A stretch of DNA of 64,000 nt from the NCBI RefSeq assembly GCF_018069625.1, contig NZ_CP072941.1:9610001-9674000 (forward strand). The letters are read 5' to 3'. This DNA is from Streptomyces yatensis. GTDB taxonomy: Bacteria; Actinomycetota; Actinomycetes; Streptomycetales; Streptomycetaceae. Numbering within the stretch: position 1 is the first letter of the stretch; every line of letters starts with the position of its first letter. Shown piece after piece: positions 37,301 through 45,114 of this stretch. The position numbers and the translations under genes were made by a program. The notes below the pieces were generated by a model. The model was given only the letters and a program-made list of their open reading frames with translations, ran no database searches and had not been told where the DNA came from.

Positions 37301-39054
37301 CCCCGCACCCGCACGCTCCTTGGACCGCCGAACTACTCGCCCTGCTCGACGAGACCGCCACCACCGCGACAGCGGTCATCGCGGCAAGTCGCCCACCGAC
37401 CGCGCGCACCCACGATCTGCGGGTCTCCACCGAGACCATGCCCTACCTCCATGACCATTGTTTCTTCCCTCAACGCCCTGGCTGGCCCGATGAGTCGGAC
37501 CGCTGGCCCGTGGTCCCGGCCACCACGATCGTCCAGCACCTCATGGACGCGGCGGAGCACACGGCGGCGAAGCACACAGCCGCTGAACACACGGTGGCGG
37601 AGCATACGGCCGGAGGGCCCGTGGCCGTCGCCGTCCACGGCGCCCGCTTCGACCAGTGGGTGACCGCGTCGCCCCCCAGCACTGTCCCCGTCACCGCGAC
37701 CCCCACCTCGGCGGGCCACTACACCGTCACCTTCGGCCGCAGCGCCCGCGCCACCGTGGAAGTCGCTCCCCGCCACCCCGCGCCCCGCCCCACCCCCTGG
37801 CCCAGCGACCCCGCCACCGAGCGCACCCCCGACCACACCGCACAACTCATCTACACCGAGCGCTGGATGTTCCACGGCCCGGGCTTCCAAGGGCTCACCG
37901 AACTCACCGCGATCGGTGCTTCGCACATACGCGGCACGCTCACCACACCCCCCGCGCCCGGAGCGCTGCTGGACAACGTCGGACAGCTCCTCGGCTACTG
38001 GATCATGGCGACCCGCACCGAACGGACCGTGGTCTTCCCGGTCGGCATGCGTCTGATGCGCTTCTTCGGCCCGCATCCGGCCCCCGGCACTCCGGTGGAG
38101 TGCCTGATCAGGATCACCTCGCTGACCGATACCACCCTGGAGGCCGACGCACAGCTGCTGATCGGCGGCCAGGTGTGGGCGGAGCTGTCCGGCTGGCAGG
38201 ACCGCCGATTCGACAACCACCCCGACACCCGCCCGGTGGAGCGCTTCCCGCAGCGCAACACGCTGTCGCGGCCCCAGCCGGGCGGCTGGGTGCTGCTCCA
38301 TGAGCGCTGGCCCGACCTGGCCTCCCGCGACCTGATCATGCGTAACCACCTGGGCAGTGACGAGCGCACCGCCTATGCACACCAGCCGCCACGCGGCCGC
38401 AGACAGTGGCTGCTGGGCAGGATCGCGGCCAAGGACGCCGTGCGCCGATGGCTCTGGGACCATGGCGAAGGCCCGGTCTTCCCCGCCGAGATCGGGATCC
38501 GCGAGGACGCCCGGGGGCGCCCGTACGCCATCGGCGTGCACGGCCGGACCCTGCCCGAACTGGCGCTCTCGCTGGCACACCGGGCCGAGACCGGGGTCGC
38601 CCTCGTGGTGCCGCGCCACGCGAACGGCGCCACGGGCCCCGGTATCGCCCTCGAAGAGGTCACCGACCACGATGACGTGGCCGTCGCCCTCGCCCGACCG
38701 GAGCGGGAACTCCTCGCGGCCGTGACGGCCCGGACCGGTGGATCACCCGCCCGCTGGGCCACCGCCTTCCGGGCCGCGAAGGAGGCGGTCGCCACGGCGG
38801 AGGGGACGGGGCCCCGCGACCGGCCACGGGACCTGACCATCGCCGAGGTACGGCCGGGAACGGGCCGCCCCGACGCGCCACCCGCCCGGCTCGTCGTCGA
38901 GGTGGCGGCCACCACCCCCGGACAGCCTCCGCGCCGCTACGAAGTCCACACCATCACCGTCGCCAACCCGCCCGGACTGCCGGACCGGGACTACGCCGTG
39001 GCCTGGACGACCGGCCCGGACCACCAGGAACAGGACGAGGAGAGCGACCAGTGA
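34387..39054 (+). CDS. PKS subunit: KS, AT, DH, C-terminal phosphopantetheinyl transferase
   Basis: Second synthase subunit, 1555 residues. KS: residues about 14-470, catalytic Cys221 in DAACASSLV, then EAHGTAT and GHTMPAAG. AT: about 592-870, with FPGLEAEF in place of the usual GQGSQ, GHSVGEW with Ser near 666, and SGFHTPM. Double-hotdog dehydratase: about 1014-1285, His in YLHDHCFFP and acidic partner in LLDNVGQLLGYW. A 4'-phosphopantetheinyl transferase lies at about 1310-1500: WLLGRIAAKDAVRRWLW, EIGIREDARGRPY, LSLAHR, GIALEEV and FRAAKEAVATAEGTG. The GIALEEV site lacks the Asp expected in GIDxE. Such built-in transferases are known in enediyne and HglE-type synthases. GTG 34387 overlaps the previous stop; the GTG at 34393 is an alternative. 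The stop overlaps the ACP gene. Confidence 0.87.
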   Translation: MSVTDEQAHRQPPVAIVGMSVLLPGSPDLDTYWRNLVGGVDAISDVPAGRWDAGFYAPDGGGDTPAAPDRVYCRRGGFVDEFARIEAARFGIMPNSVAGTEPDQLIALGVAAAAISDAGGEDRLPDRQRVGVVLGRGGYLTPGLVRLDQRVRTAHQLVRTLGELLPDLEPGQLDLVRAAFTERLGPDRPEAAIGLVPNLAASRIANRLDLRGPAYTVDAACASSLVAVDQAVGELASGRCDVMLAGGVHHCHDITLWSVFSQLRALSPSQRIRPFHRAADGLLIGEGTGVVVLKRLADALRDGDRVYAVIRGTGVASDGRATGLVNPDPGGQTRAVRQAWRAAGLDPREPGAIGLLEAHGTATPAGDTAELATLAEVFGPGGTPGEMAVIGSVKSMIGHTMPAAGVAGLVKAALAVHYGRLLPTLHCDDPHPALAATRFSVLGAAEPWEVPVRRAAVNAFGFGGINAHVVLEQPPVPVPVPVASRAATVVIEPERVLALAADTPERLAELLAADDATVRTTVTGRDARTRLGIVAPTAKRLALARRMVARGRPWRGRNDIWFTPAPLLGAGSAATGKTAAGKVATGKVATGKLVFVFPGLEAEFVPRVGGVAEHFGLSRPAGDRFGEAARVGDIGRHGVGVFGVGRLLDAALRRMGVVPDAVAGHSVGEWTALAVGGLYAGEEVDAFLDSFDPDALRVPGLAFAVLGAGAPRVLAELAARTDGRIVLSHDNAPSQSMVCGPRDDVEEFVRAMRAEGVIAQLLPFQSGFHTPMLAPYLDPIRAVSERFELLLPPRIPVWSGTTAAPYPATAAEVRELFIRHLLEPVRFRLLTEALYEAGFRAFVQVGTGQLGSLITDTLHGRDHLVVAANSPHRDGVSQLRRVATALWTEGVEVDPALRSEAAASRAKPTLPPVRLDLNGSLVSLSEPRLSELRNVVGNRSSLGYRRDVPPGRCGWAPPHPHSATASTPQGAPPHPHAPWTAELLALLDETATTATAVIAASRPPTARTHDLRVSTETMPYLHDHCFFPQRPGWPDESDRWPVVPATTIVQHLMDAAEHTAAKHTAAEHTVAEHTAGGPVAVAVHGARFDQWVTASPPSTVPVTATPTSAGHYTVTFGRSARATVEVAPRHPAPRPTPWPSDPATERTPDHTAQLIYTERWMFHGPGFQGLTELTAIGASHIRGTLTTPPAPGALLDNVGQLLGYWIMATRTERTVVFPVGMRLMRFFGPHPAPGTPVECLIRITSLTDTTLEADAQLLIGGQVWAELSGWQDRRFDNHPDTRPVERFPQRNTLSRPQPGGWVLLHERWPDLASRDLIMRNHLGSDERTAYAHQPPRGRRQWLLGRIAAKDAVRRWLWDHGEGPVFPAEIGIREDARGRPYAIGVHGRTLPELALSLAHRAETGVALVVPRHANGATGPGIALEEVTDHDDVAVALARPERELLAAVTARTGGSPARWATAFRAAKEAVATAEGTGPRDRPRDLTIAEVRPGTGRPDAPPARLVVEVAATTPGQPPRRYEVHTITVANPPGLPDRDYAVAWTTGPDHQEQDEESDQ

Positions 39055-39416
39055 CCACCGTCAATCAGACCGCCCCGTCAGCCACCGCGGACGCACCGGT
39101 TGAGGCACCGGTCAGCGCGCCGGAAGCCGACGCACCGGCCGTGCTCGCGGAGATATCCGGGATGCTCCGGACGATGCTCGACGAATACGGCCTCGACGAT
39201 ATCGAGATCACCATGGAGACCCGCTTCACCGAGGATCTGGAGCTGGAGAGCATCGACCTGGTGACACTGGCCGGCAGCCTGGAGGCCCGGTACGGCAGAC
39301 AGGTCAACTTCGCGGAGTTCGTGGCCGATCTCGAGCTCGACGAGATCATCGACCTCACCGTGGGCCGGCTCGTCGAGTATGTCGTCCGGTGCCTCAGAGC
39401 CGCCCGGGAGCGCTGA
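39051..39416 (+). CDS. stand-alone acyl carrier protein
   Basis: ACP of 121 residues: a 30-residue Ala/Pro-rich tail, then a four-helix carrier domain. The phosphopantetheine attachment Ser lies in EDLELESIDLVTL near residue 67. The GTG start overlaps the stop of the PKS subunit (GTGA), so stoichiometric co-translation is expected. The first PKS has a single internal ACP, so this free carrier may hand chains to the second KS or to the hydrolase and glycosyltransferase that follow. It would be activated by the fused transferase, or by a general Sfp-type enzyme if that domain is inactive. Confidence 0.88.
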   Translation: MTTVNQTAPSATADAPVEAPVSAPEADAPAVLAEISGMLRTMLDEYGLDDIEITMETRFTEDLELESIDLVTLAGSLEARYGRQVNFAEFVADLELDEIIDLTVGRLVEYVVRCLRAARER

Positions 39417-39419
39417 CCC

Positions 39420-40256
39420 ATGGCGATGATCGACACCAACCACGCCACCGACCACGAGGGCCCGCATACCGGGACGGACGGCGTCCGACTGCATGTCCAG
39501 CGGCTGTCCCCGCCCGACGGCCGTCCGCCCACCGCCACCGCCGTGCTCATCCACGGTCTGCTCACCGACTCCCTCGCCAGCTGGTACTTCACGGTGGCCC
39601 CGGACCTCGCGGCCGCCGGTCTCGAGGTGGTGATGTACGACCAGCGGGGACACGGCCGCAGCGAGCGGCCCGGCTCCGGCTACCGGCTGGACACCTTCGT
39701 CACCGATCTGGAGCGGCTGCTCGACCAACTGGACATCACCAGTCCGGTCCACCTCGTGGGCAACTGCTTCGGCGGAACGGTGGCGTTCGCCTACGCCATG
39801 CGCCATCCGGAGCGGGTGGCCGGTATCGCGGTGATCGAGGCGAAGCCCGCCACCGAGAGCTGGCTGACCGAGATCAGCGGGATCCTCCGGCGCGTCGAGG
39901 AGGAACTGGTCGTCCATGAGGCCGAGTCGCTGGCCTGGGTGAGTGCCCACCGGGGCGCCCACACCGCACGACTGGCCAAGTCGGCCGCCCGCCTGGTGCG
40001 TACGACCACCATCGCCGAGGACGTACCGTCGAGCCGGGTGGTGAGCGAGGAGCAGCTCCGCGCGGTGCGCTGCCCGGTACTGGCCGTCTACGGCGCCGAT
40101 TCCGAACTCGCCGGGCAGGAGCGGTGGTTGGAGTCGGTGCTGCCCGGCACCCGGACCGTCGTGCTGCCGGGGCAGGGCCACTCGGTCCTCGCCGAGGCAC
40201 CCACGCGCATACGCGAACTGCTGCTGTCCTGGATCCAGGAGGCCGGTGCCCGATGA
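39420..40256 (+). CDS. alpha/beta hydrolase with cysteine nucleophile (thioesterase-like)
   Basis: Hydrolase of 278 residues, probably the releasing thioesterase or acyl transferase of the pathway. The nucleophile elbow reads GNCFGG near residues 119-124, so a Cys takes the place of the usual Ser. The oxyanion loop is VLIHGLLTDSLAS near residue 42, the acid is probably the Asp in YGADSELAG near residue 224, and the catalytic His lies in PGQGHSVLAEAP near residue 253. Cys nucleophiles are known in some NRPS thioesterases and in dienelactone hydrolases and can favour acyl transfer over hydrolysis. The gene begins 3 bp after the ACP stop and overlaps the glycosyltransferase gene. Confidence 0.83.
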   Translation: MAMIDTNHATDHEGPHTGTDGVRLHVQRLSPPDGRPPTATAVLIHGLLTDSLASWYFTVAPDLAAAGLEVVMYDQRGHGRSERPGSGYRLDTFVTDLERLLDQLDITSPVHLVGNCFGGTVAFAYAMRHPERVAGIAVIEAKPATESWLTEISGILRRVEEELVVHEAESLAWVSAHRGAHTARLAKSAARLVRTTTIAEDVPSSRVVSEEQLRAVRCPVLAVYGADSELAGQERWLESVLPGTRTVVLPGQGHSVLAEAPTRIRELLLSWIQEAGAR

Positions 40257-41557
40257 GCGAACCGAGCAGAGATCCGGAGGCCTCACCCCGCGCACCCCGC
40301 CGCTTTCTCTTCGTCGTGCCGCCGCTCGTCGGCCACGTCAACCCCACCCTCGGCGTCGCGGCCGAACTGACCGCACGCGGACACCAGGTGGCCTGGGCCG
40401 GGATGCCCGAGGTCGTCGAGCGGCTGACCGGGCCGGGGACGACGGTCCACCGCTGCGCCGGTCCTGTGCTGGGCGAGGGCGGGGCGGGCCGGCCACCGGA
40501 CGTACGCGGTCCCGCCGCGCTGAAGTTCCTGTGGGAGCGGTTCCTGGTGCCGCTCGCCGAGGCCATGGCCCCGGACGTGGCCAAGGCCATCGCGGAGTTC
40601 CGCCCCGATGTGGTGATCGCCGACCAGCAGACCGTGGCGGGCGCACTGGTGGCCGAACGGTTGGGGGTGCGCTGGGCCACGTCCGCCACCACCTCGGCGG
40701 AGTTCACCGGCGCGCTGGACGGGATGCCCAAGATCGACACCTGGCTGGACGGGCTGCTGCACGAGGTGCGGGGCCGGATCGGCGACCCGGACGGCACCAC
40801 CGATCCCCGGTTCTCGCCGGATCTCGTCCTGGCCTTCACCACCGAGGAGCTGGCCGGACGACCGGCCCGGGCGGGCGACCGCATGCACTATGTGGGCCCG
40901 TCGATCGCCGAGCGACCGGCCGGGACGGACTTCCCCTGGGAGTGGCTGGACCCCACGCGCCCGGCCGTCCTCGTCACGCTCGGCACCGCGAACACCGACG
41001 CCGGGGCGCGCTTCCTCACCGAGTGCCGGGAGGCCGTACGGGCGCGGGCCGGTCGCCTCCAGTCGGTCATCGTCGACCCCGACGACGTACTCGCCCCCGA
41101 GGCGCCGCATGACAACGACATCATGGTGCGCCGCTACGTCCCCCAACTTCCCCTGCTGCGACGGGTGAACGCGGTCGTCTGCCACGCGGGCCACAACACC
41201 GTCTGCGAAACCCTCTGGCACGGCGTACCGCTCGTCGTGGCGCCCATCCGGGACGACCAGCCGGTGGTGGCCGCCCAGGTGGTGGACGCGGGCGCGGGCA
41301 TCCGGGTGCGCTTCGGCAGGGCGCGGGCGGCGGCCATCGGCGAGGCGCTCGACGCCGTGCTGGACGAACCGCGCTACCGCGCCGCGGCCGAGCGCGTGGG
41401 CGCGTCCTTCCGTGCGGCGGGCGGTGCCACCGCGGCCGCCACCCATCTGGAGCGGCTGGCCACCGCGGGCGCCGCCACCCGTGCCTCGGCGGTCGCCGCC
41501 CATGCCACCACGGGCGCCGCCACCCACCCCACCGCGCACCCGGAAGGGGAACGATGA
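40253..41557 (+). CDS. MGT/UGT-family glycosyltransferase (GT1)
   Basis: GT-B fold glycosyltransferase of 434 residues. The acceptor-side motif PPLVGHVNPTLGVA lies near residues 22-35. The donor-binding motif CHAGHNTVCETLWHGVPLVVAP near residues 311-332, followed by DDQPVVA, is typical of macrolide- and natural-product glycosyltransferases. It likely attaches an activated sugar to the PKS product, making a glycolipid or glycosylated polyketide. ATG 40253 overlaps the hydrolase stop (ATGA). The C-terminal 30 residues are an Ala/Thr-rich low-complexity tail. No sugar-nucleotide biosynthesis genes are nearby, so a common donor such as UDP-glucose or UDP-GlcNAc is probable (inference). Confidence 0.85.
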   Translation: MSEPSRDPEASPRAPRRFLFVVPPLVGHVNPTLGVAAELTARGHQVAWAGMPEVVERLTGPGTTVHRCAGPVLGEGGAGRPPDVRGPAALKFLWERFLVPLAEAMAPDVAKAIAEFRPDVVIADQQTVAGALVAERLGVRWATSATTSAEFTGALDGMPKIDTWLDGLLHEVRGRIGDPDGTTDPRFSPDLVLAFTTEELAGRPARAGDRMHYVGPSIAERPAGTDFPWEWLDPTRPAVLVTLGTANTDAGARFLTECREAVRARAGRLQSVIVDPDDVLAPEAPHDNDIMVRRYVPQLPLLRRVNAVVCHAGHNTVCETLWHGVPLVVAPIRDDQPVVAAQVVDAGAGIRVRFGRARAAAIGEALDAVLDEPRYRAAAERVGASFRAAGGATAAATHLERLATAGAATRASAVAAHATTGAATHPTAHPEGER

Positions 41558-42675
41558 GCCGCGAGAGTGCCCCACCCCGCATACCGGAGAAGCCGTCCCG
41601 CGCCGAGACCGTCGCCGCGCTGCGCCCCCGCTACCAGGCCGATCTGGCGCGGGGCACCGAGCGGTTCTTCGAACCCCGCCGCCCGGACTGCCCGTGGTGC
41701 GGCTCCACCCGGCTGGTGCGGCGGCTGCGCACGAAGGACCGGTACCAGAGCAAACCCGGCCGCTTCCGGCTCGACAAGTGCCGGGACTGCCGCCATGTCT
41801 TCCAGAACCCACGGCTGAACGACGACGGCCTGGAGTTCTACTACCGCGACTTCTACGACGGGATGGGGGAGATCGAACTCGGCAACGTCTTCTCCGGGCG
41901 GGACAAGGTGTACCGGCGGCGCGCGATGTTCCAGGAGCCCTCCGCCGAGCCCCCCAAGACCTGGCTCGACGTCGGCACCGGACACGGCCACTTCCCCGAG
42001 GTGGCCCGTACCGTCTTCCCCGGCACCCGCTTCGACGGACTCGACTTCACCGCCGGTGTCGAACTGGCCGAGCGTACGGGCCGCATCGACCGGGCCATCC
42101 GCGGCAGCTTCCCCGAACTGGCCGAGGAGCGGCTGGCCGGGAGCTACGACGTGGTGAGCATGTTCCACTACCTGGAGCACAGCACGGACCCCCGCGCCGA
42201 ACTCCGCGCCGCCCGCCGCGCCCTGCGGCCCGGTGGCCATCTGCTGATCGAGGTGCCCGACCCGGAGTGCTGGTTCGGCCGCCTCTTCGGCCGGTTCTGG
42301 CTCCCCTGGCTCCAGCCCCAGCATCTGCACTTCGTTCCGGTGGCCAACCTCCGCGAGGAGCTGACCGCGCTGGGCTTCACCGTGACCGGCGAACAGCACG
42401 GCGGGCCGTCGGACACCGTCGATCTGCTCGGCGCCGTCTGGCTGGCGCTCAACGCGATCGCCCCGCCCGATGACGCCCCCTCCCTCGCCAAGCCGCCCGG
42501 CCGGCTCCGCTGGCTGCTGCGCTGCGCGATCCTGCTGGCGGGCGTGCCCGCCCTCGTGGTCGCGACCGCCCTCGACCGTCTGCTGCTCAAGCCACTGGCG
42601 GGGTTCGGCAAGATGTCCAACGCCTATCGGGTGGTGGCCCGGTGTGAAGCCTCCGCCCGTTCCGCCCCCCGCTGA
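41554..42675 (+). CDS. zinc-ribbon class I methyltransferase with hydrophobic C-terminus
   Basis: Methyltransferase of 373 residues. Residues about 46-88 form a zinc ribbon with CPWC and CRDC pairs. Motif I is LDVGTGHGHFPEVAR near residues 141-155, and VSMFHYLEHSTDPRAEL near 205-221 and LRPGGHLLIEVPDPE near 228-242 follow, as in UbiG/Coq3-like and sugar methyltransferases with N-terminal zinc sites. Near residues 312-340 there is a long hydrophobic stretch (ILLAGVPALVVATALDRLLL), probably a membrane anchor or lipid-contacting helix. ATG overlaps the glycosyltransferase stop. It is the last gene of the operon, convergent with the tail module at 21 bp. It may methylate the sugar or the lipid. 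Confidence 0.82.
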   Translation: MSRESAPPRIPEKPSRAETVAALRPRYQADLARGTERFFEPRRPDCPWCGSTRLVRRLRTKDRYQSKPGRFRLDKCRDCRHVFQNPRLNDDGLEFYYRDFYDGMGEIELGNVFSGRDKVYRRRAMFQEPSAEPPKTWLDVGTGHGHFPEVARTVFPGTRFDGLDFTAGVELAERTGRIDRAIRGSFPELAEERLAGSYDVVSMFHYLEHSTDPRAELRAARRALRPGGHLLIEVPDPECWFGRLFGRFWLPWLQPQHLHFVPVANLREELTALGFTVTGEQHGGPSDTVDLLGAVWLALNAIAPPDDAPSLAKPPGRLRWLLRCAILLAGVPALVVATALDRLLLKPLAGFGKMSNAYRVVARCEASARSAPR

Positions 42676-42696
42676 AGTGGCCCCGGGCCCCGGACG

Positions 42697-42894
42697 TCAG
42701 GAGCCCGTCGCCGCGCCGCCGGGCGGTGGCGGCTCCTCCCCGGAGGTTTCCTGGGCCCGCGGCGGTGGCGGCTCGGTCGCCGCCAGGGCCGCGGGCATTC
42801 CGCCCGGCTTGCTGTTGACGTAGGTGGTGAGCCGGTGCACCTGACGTTCCAGGGCCCTGATCCGGTCCACGATGTCCTCGGGCAGGTTCGCCAT
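42697..42894 (-). CDS. small hypothetical protein, last gene of tail module
   Basis: Protein of 65 residues: an N-terminal amphipathic helix or short coiled coil (EDIVDRIRALERQVHRLTTY) and a Pro-rich tail. The ATG overlaps the stop of the Gp37-like tail gene, so it belongs to the same transcript. Small helical proteins at this position often trimerise on or chaperone tail-tip proteins; no direct evidence here. Homology was not recognised. Confidence 0.6.
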   Translation of the reverse strand: MANLPEDIVDRIRALERQVHRLTTYVNSKPGGMPAALAATEPPPPRAQETSGEEPPPPGGAATGS

Positions 42895-43982
42895 CAGTCT
42901 GCCTCCTCCAGATACAGATCGGCGGTCTCCGGACGTCCCCGCTCCGGGGCGGTGACCTTGATGCCGACGACGCGGTAGCGGGCGTCCAGCCCCTCGGAGA
43001 ACCACACGTCCTTGATGCGCAGCCGCACGGTCGTGCCGAGCAGCGCGGGCGTGGTGCCCGAGCCGAGGCGGATCCGCACCGAGGGGATGACCACCGTGCC
43101 GCGCAGGGCGGCGAGTTCGGACCGGGCGAACGCGTCGAGCGTCGCCTTGTCGGTGACATTGCTGTGGTCGGACGAGGTGTCCAGGCGGGGGAACCCGGCC
43201 GCGAGGAGATCCTCGGCCACCTGTTCCCCGGACATCACCGGGCCGCCCGCCCCGCCCTCCGGGGTGCCGCCCCTGGCCCGCGCGGTCGTCCCGCCGCGCG
43301 TGGCGTCGCGGGGGAAGGAGTACGACAGCACATCGCCCGGCAGATCCAGCATCACCGGCTGGCTGCCCACCCGGATCGTCGGAGAGCCCAGCTGGAGCTG
43401 CCTCACCCGGCGCCCGGTCACCGGATCCCGGTACACCGCGATCCGGTGCTCGAAACCCGGTTCCATCGCCGCGAGTTGCCCGATCGCCTCCTCCACCAGG
43501 GTCTCGTCACCGTCGCTGTAGGCCACCGTACGGGCCGCGGTGGGGGCCGTCGGCGCGTACTCCACACCGATGTGGCCGCCCTCGGACCCCTGCATGTAGT
43601 CCCACAGCCGACGGACGATCTCCAGATGGTCGAGCGCGGTGAAGCTCAGATTGGCGCGGATGTAGCGACGGCCCGCGTAGGAGTCGAACGTGGCCGCCTG
43701 AAGCCCGACCGTGGTGAGGCCCCGGTCGTCCGTGGCCGGGGTCAGGGTCCAGACGATGCCACCCCAGCAGACCTCGTCGCCCCGCTCCAGATAGACGGCG
43801 GTGCGCCCCTCCACCAGCTCCCGCACCCGCCGGGCCATCCGGGCGTCGGGCACCGGAAGGGTCGCGGTCAGGGATCCCGGCTTTCCGAGGTAGTCGTCGT
43901 ACTCCACCTCCCGCAGGGGCAGTACATCGATGGCCTGGTCGGTGCGCAGATCGGTGAAGACGGCGCGGTAGCGGGCGTCCAC
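42894..43982 (-). CDS. phage tail protein, ReqiPepy6 Gp37-like
   Basis: Structural tail protein of 362 residues resembling the Gp37-like proteins of actinobacterial siphophages (tail-tip/baseplate hub-like). It starts YRAVFTDLRTDQAIDVLPLREVEYDDYLGKPG, a pattern common at the front of these proteins, followed by repeated beta-strand sequence with YLERGDEVCWGGIVWTL near residue 60. The GTG start lies 6 bp after the fibre-like gene. The middle has a Gly/Thr-rich linker near residues 226-246. Expected role: hub or tail-tip adaptor linking the tube to receptor-binding proteins. Confidence 0.7.
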   Translation of the reverse strand: MDARYRAVFTDLRTDQAIDVLPLREVEYDDYLGKPGSLTATLPVPDARMARRVRELVEGRTAVYLERGDEVCWGGIVWTLTPATDDRGLTTVGLQAATFDSYAGRRYIRANLSFTALDHLEIVRRLWDYMQGSEGGHIGVEYAPTAPTAARTVAYSDGDETLVEEAIGQLAAMEPGFEHRIAVYRDPVTGRRVRQLQLGSPTIRVGSQPVMLDLPGDVLSYSFPRDATRGGTTARARGGTPEGGAGGPVMSGEQVAEDLLAAGFPRLDTSSDHSNVTDKATLDAFARSELAALRGTVVIPSVRIRLGSGTTPALLGTTVRLRIKDVWFSEGLDARYRVVGIKVTAPERGRPETADLYLEEAD

Positions 43983-43988
43983 GGCGCC

Positions 43989-45029
43989 TCACGCCACCGG
44001 GTCCACGCGGACGAAGCGGTTGTCGAAGTGCACACGCGTCCCCGCGATCGAGGAACGGTAGGCGGCGGTCGCCGTGTAGACGGCGCCCGGGGTGAGGCCC
44101 CCCACCGGGAAACAGGTGGAGATCGAGGCCCGCCCGGCACCGTCGAGGATCGCCGCGCGGTCGTCGGACGGGGCGAGCACCTCGGTGCCGCTCTGCGTCC
44201 TGAGCCGGAAGGAGATGTACGCGGTGGCGTTCCCGTCGGCGGCCGTGAAGGCGCCGAAGGTGAGGGACGTCCAGCGCGAGTACGGTGCGGTGAAGGTGGC
44301 GGTGAGCGTGGCGACGGTGTCGGTGAGCATCTCCTGGTAGGTGGCGGAGGTGGTGGCTCCCCAGTCCGCGGTGTGCCGCAGGATGGTGTCCGGAATGTAC
44401 TTCGCCCACTGGGCGCCGTCCCAGCGCTCCAGCCGCCCGCCCCCGTCGCGGTACTGCCCGGCATACGCCCCGTTGTGCGGCGCGCCGCCCGCGGCGGGGA
44501 CGATACCGCCGAGCGCCGCGGTGTAGCGGCGGCGGTCGGTGATGGCGGAGGCCCAGGTGATGCCCTTGGCCGCGGACGCCCCGGCGGGGACGGCGATCTC
44601 GTAGAGAAGCTCCGCGTTCTTGGGCACGGCCGGGGCGGTGGGGGAGCCGGCCGGGGTGCCCTGGAGGAGTTCCAGGGTGGCCTCGTACTTGCCGGAGCCG
44701 TCGTAGTCGGTGTCGTAGACCCGCACCACCAGCGCGTCCACCCGGGGCAGGCTGGAGTGCCCGTCGGCGACGGTCAGCAGGGTGTCGGAGTCGACGGTGA
44801 CCGGATAGCCGCCCTGTGATCCCGTGGAGGTTCCCGGGATCCACACCTGGCCCGGGGAGAGCTTGGCCTGCATACCGGTGGCGGCGGTGCCGGTGAGCTG
44901 GAGCCCGCCGAACACGCATCCGGCCCGGGTCAGCAGCGGTCCGGCGGACGCCATGCCGAGGCTGACGGCCAGCCGGGTGTCCTCACGGGTCTGGCCGGTG
45001 GGCAGATGCCAGGCGGAACGGACGGTCAT
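43989..45029 (-). CDS. tail fibre / receptor-binding-like protein
   Basis: Protein of 346 residues, beta-rich. The N-terminal region (SAWHLPTGQTREDTRLAVSLG, GLQLTGTAATGMQAKLSPG) is of the kind that anchors actinophage fibre proteins. VDALVVRVYDTDYDGSGKYEATLELLQGTP follows near residues 95-125, as in many actinophage minor tail proteins. The C-terminal 150 residues look like a carbohydrate-binding or jelly-roll-type module (WTSLTFGAFTAADGNATAYISFRL). This is the candidate target-recognition protein of the module. The start ATG is well spaced after GGGAG. Confidence 0.65.
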   Translation of the reverse strand: MTVRSAWHLPTGQTREDTRLAVSLGMASAGPLLTRAGCVFGGLQLTGTAATGMQAKLSPGQVWIPGTSTGSQGGYPVTVDSDTLLTVADGHSSLPRVDALVVRVYDTDYDGSGKYEATLELLQGTPAGSPTAPAVPKNAELLYEIAVPAGASAAKGITWASAITDRRRYTAALGGIVPAAGGAPHNGAYAGQYRDGGGRLERWDGAQWAKYIPDTILRHTADWGATTSATYQEMLTDTVATLTATFTAPYSRWTSLTFGAFTAADGNATAYISFRLRTQSGTEVLAPSDDRAAILDGAGRASISTCFPVGGLTPGAVYTATAAYRSSIAGTRVHFDNRFVRVDPVA

Positions 45030-45114
45030 AGGACGGCTCCCACGGTCATCGGAGAACTCCTTGTGGTCGTACGGGGTTTGCGGATCGGAGCGGATGATGG
45101 GGCGGCGCGGCGCC

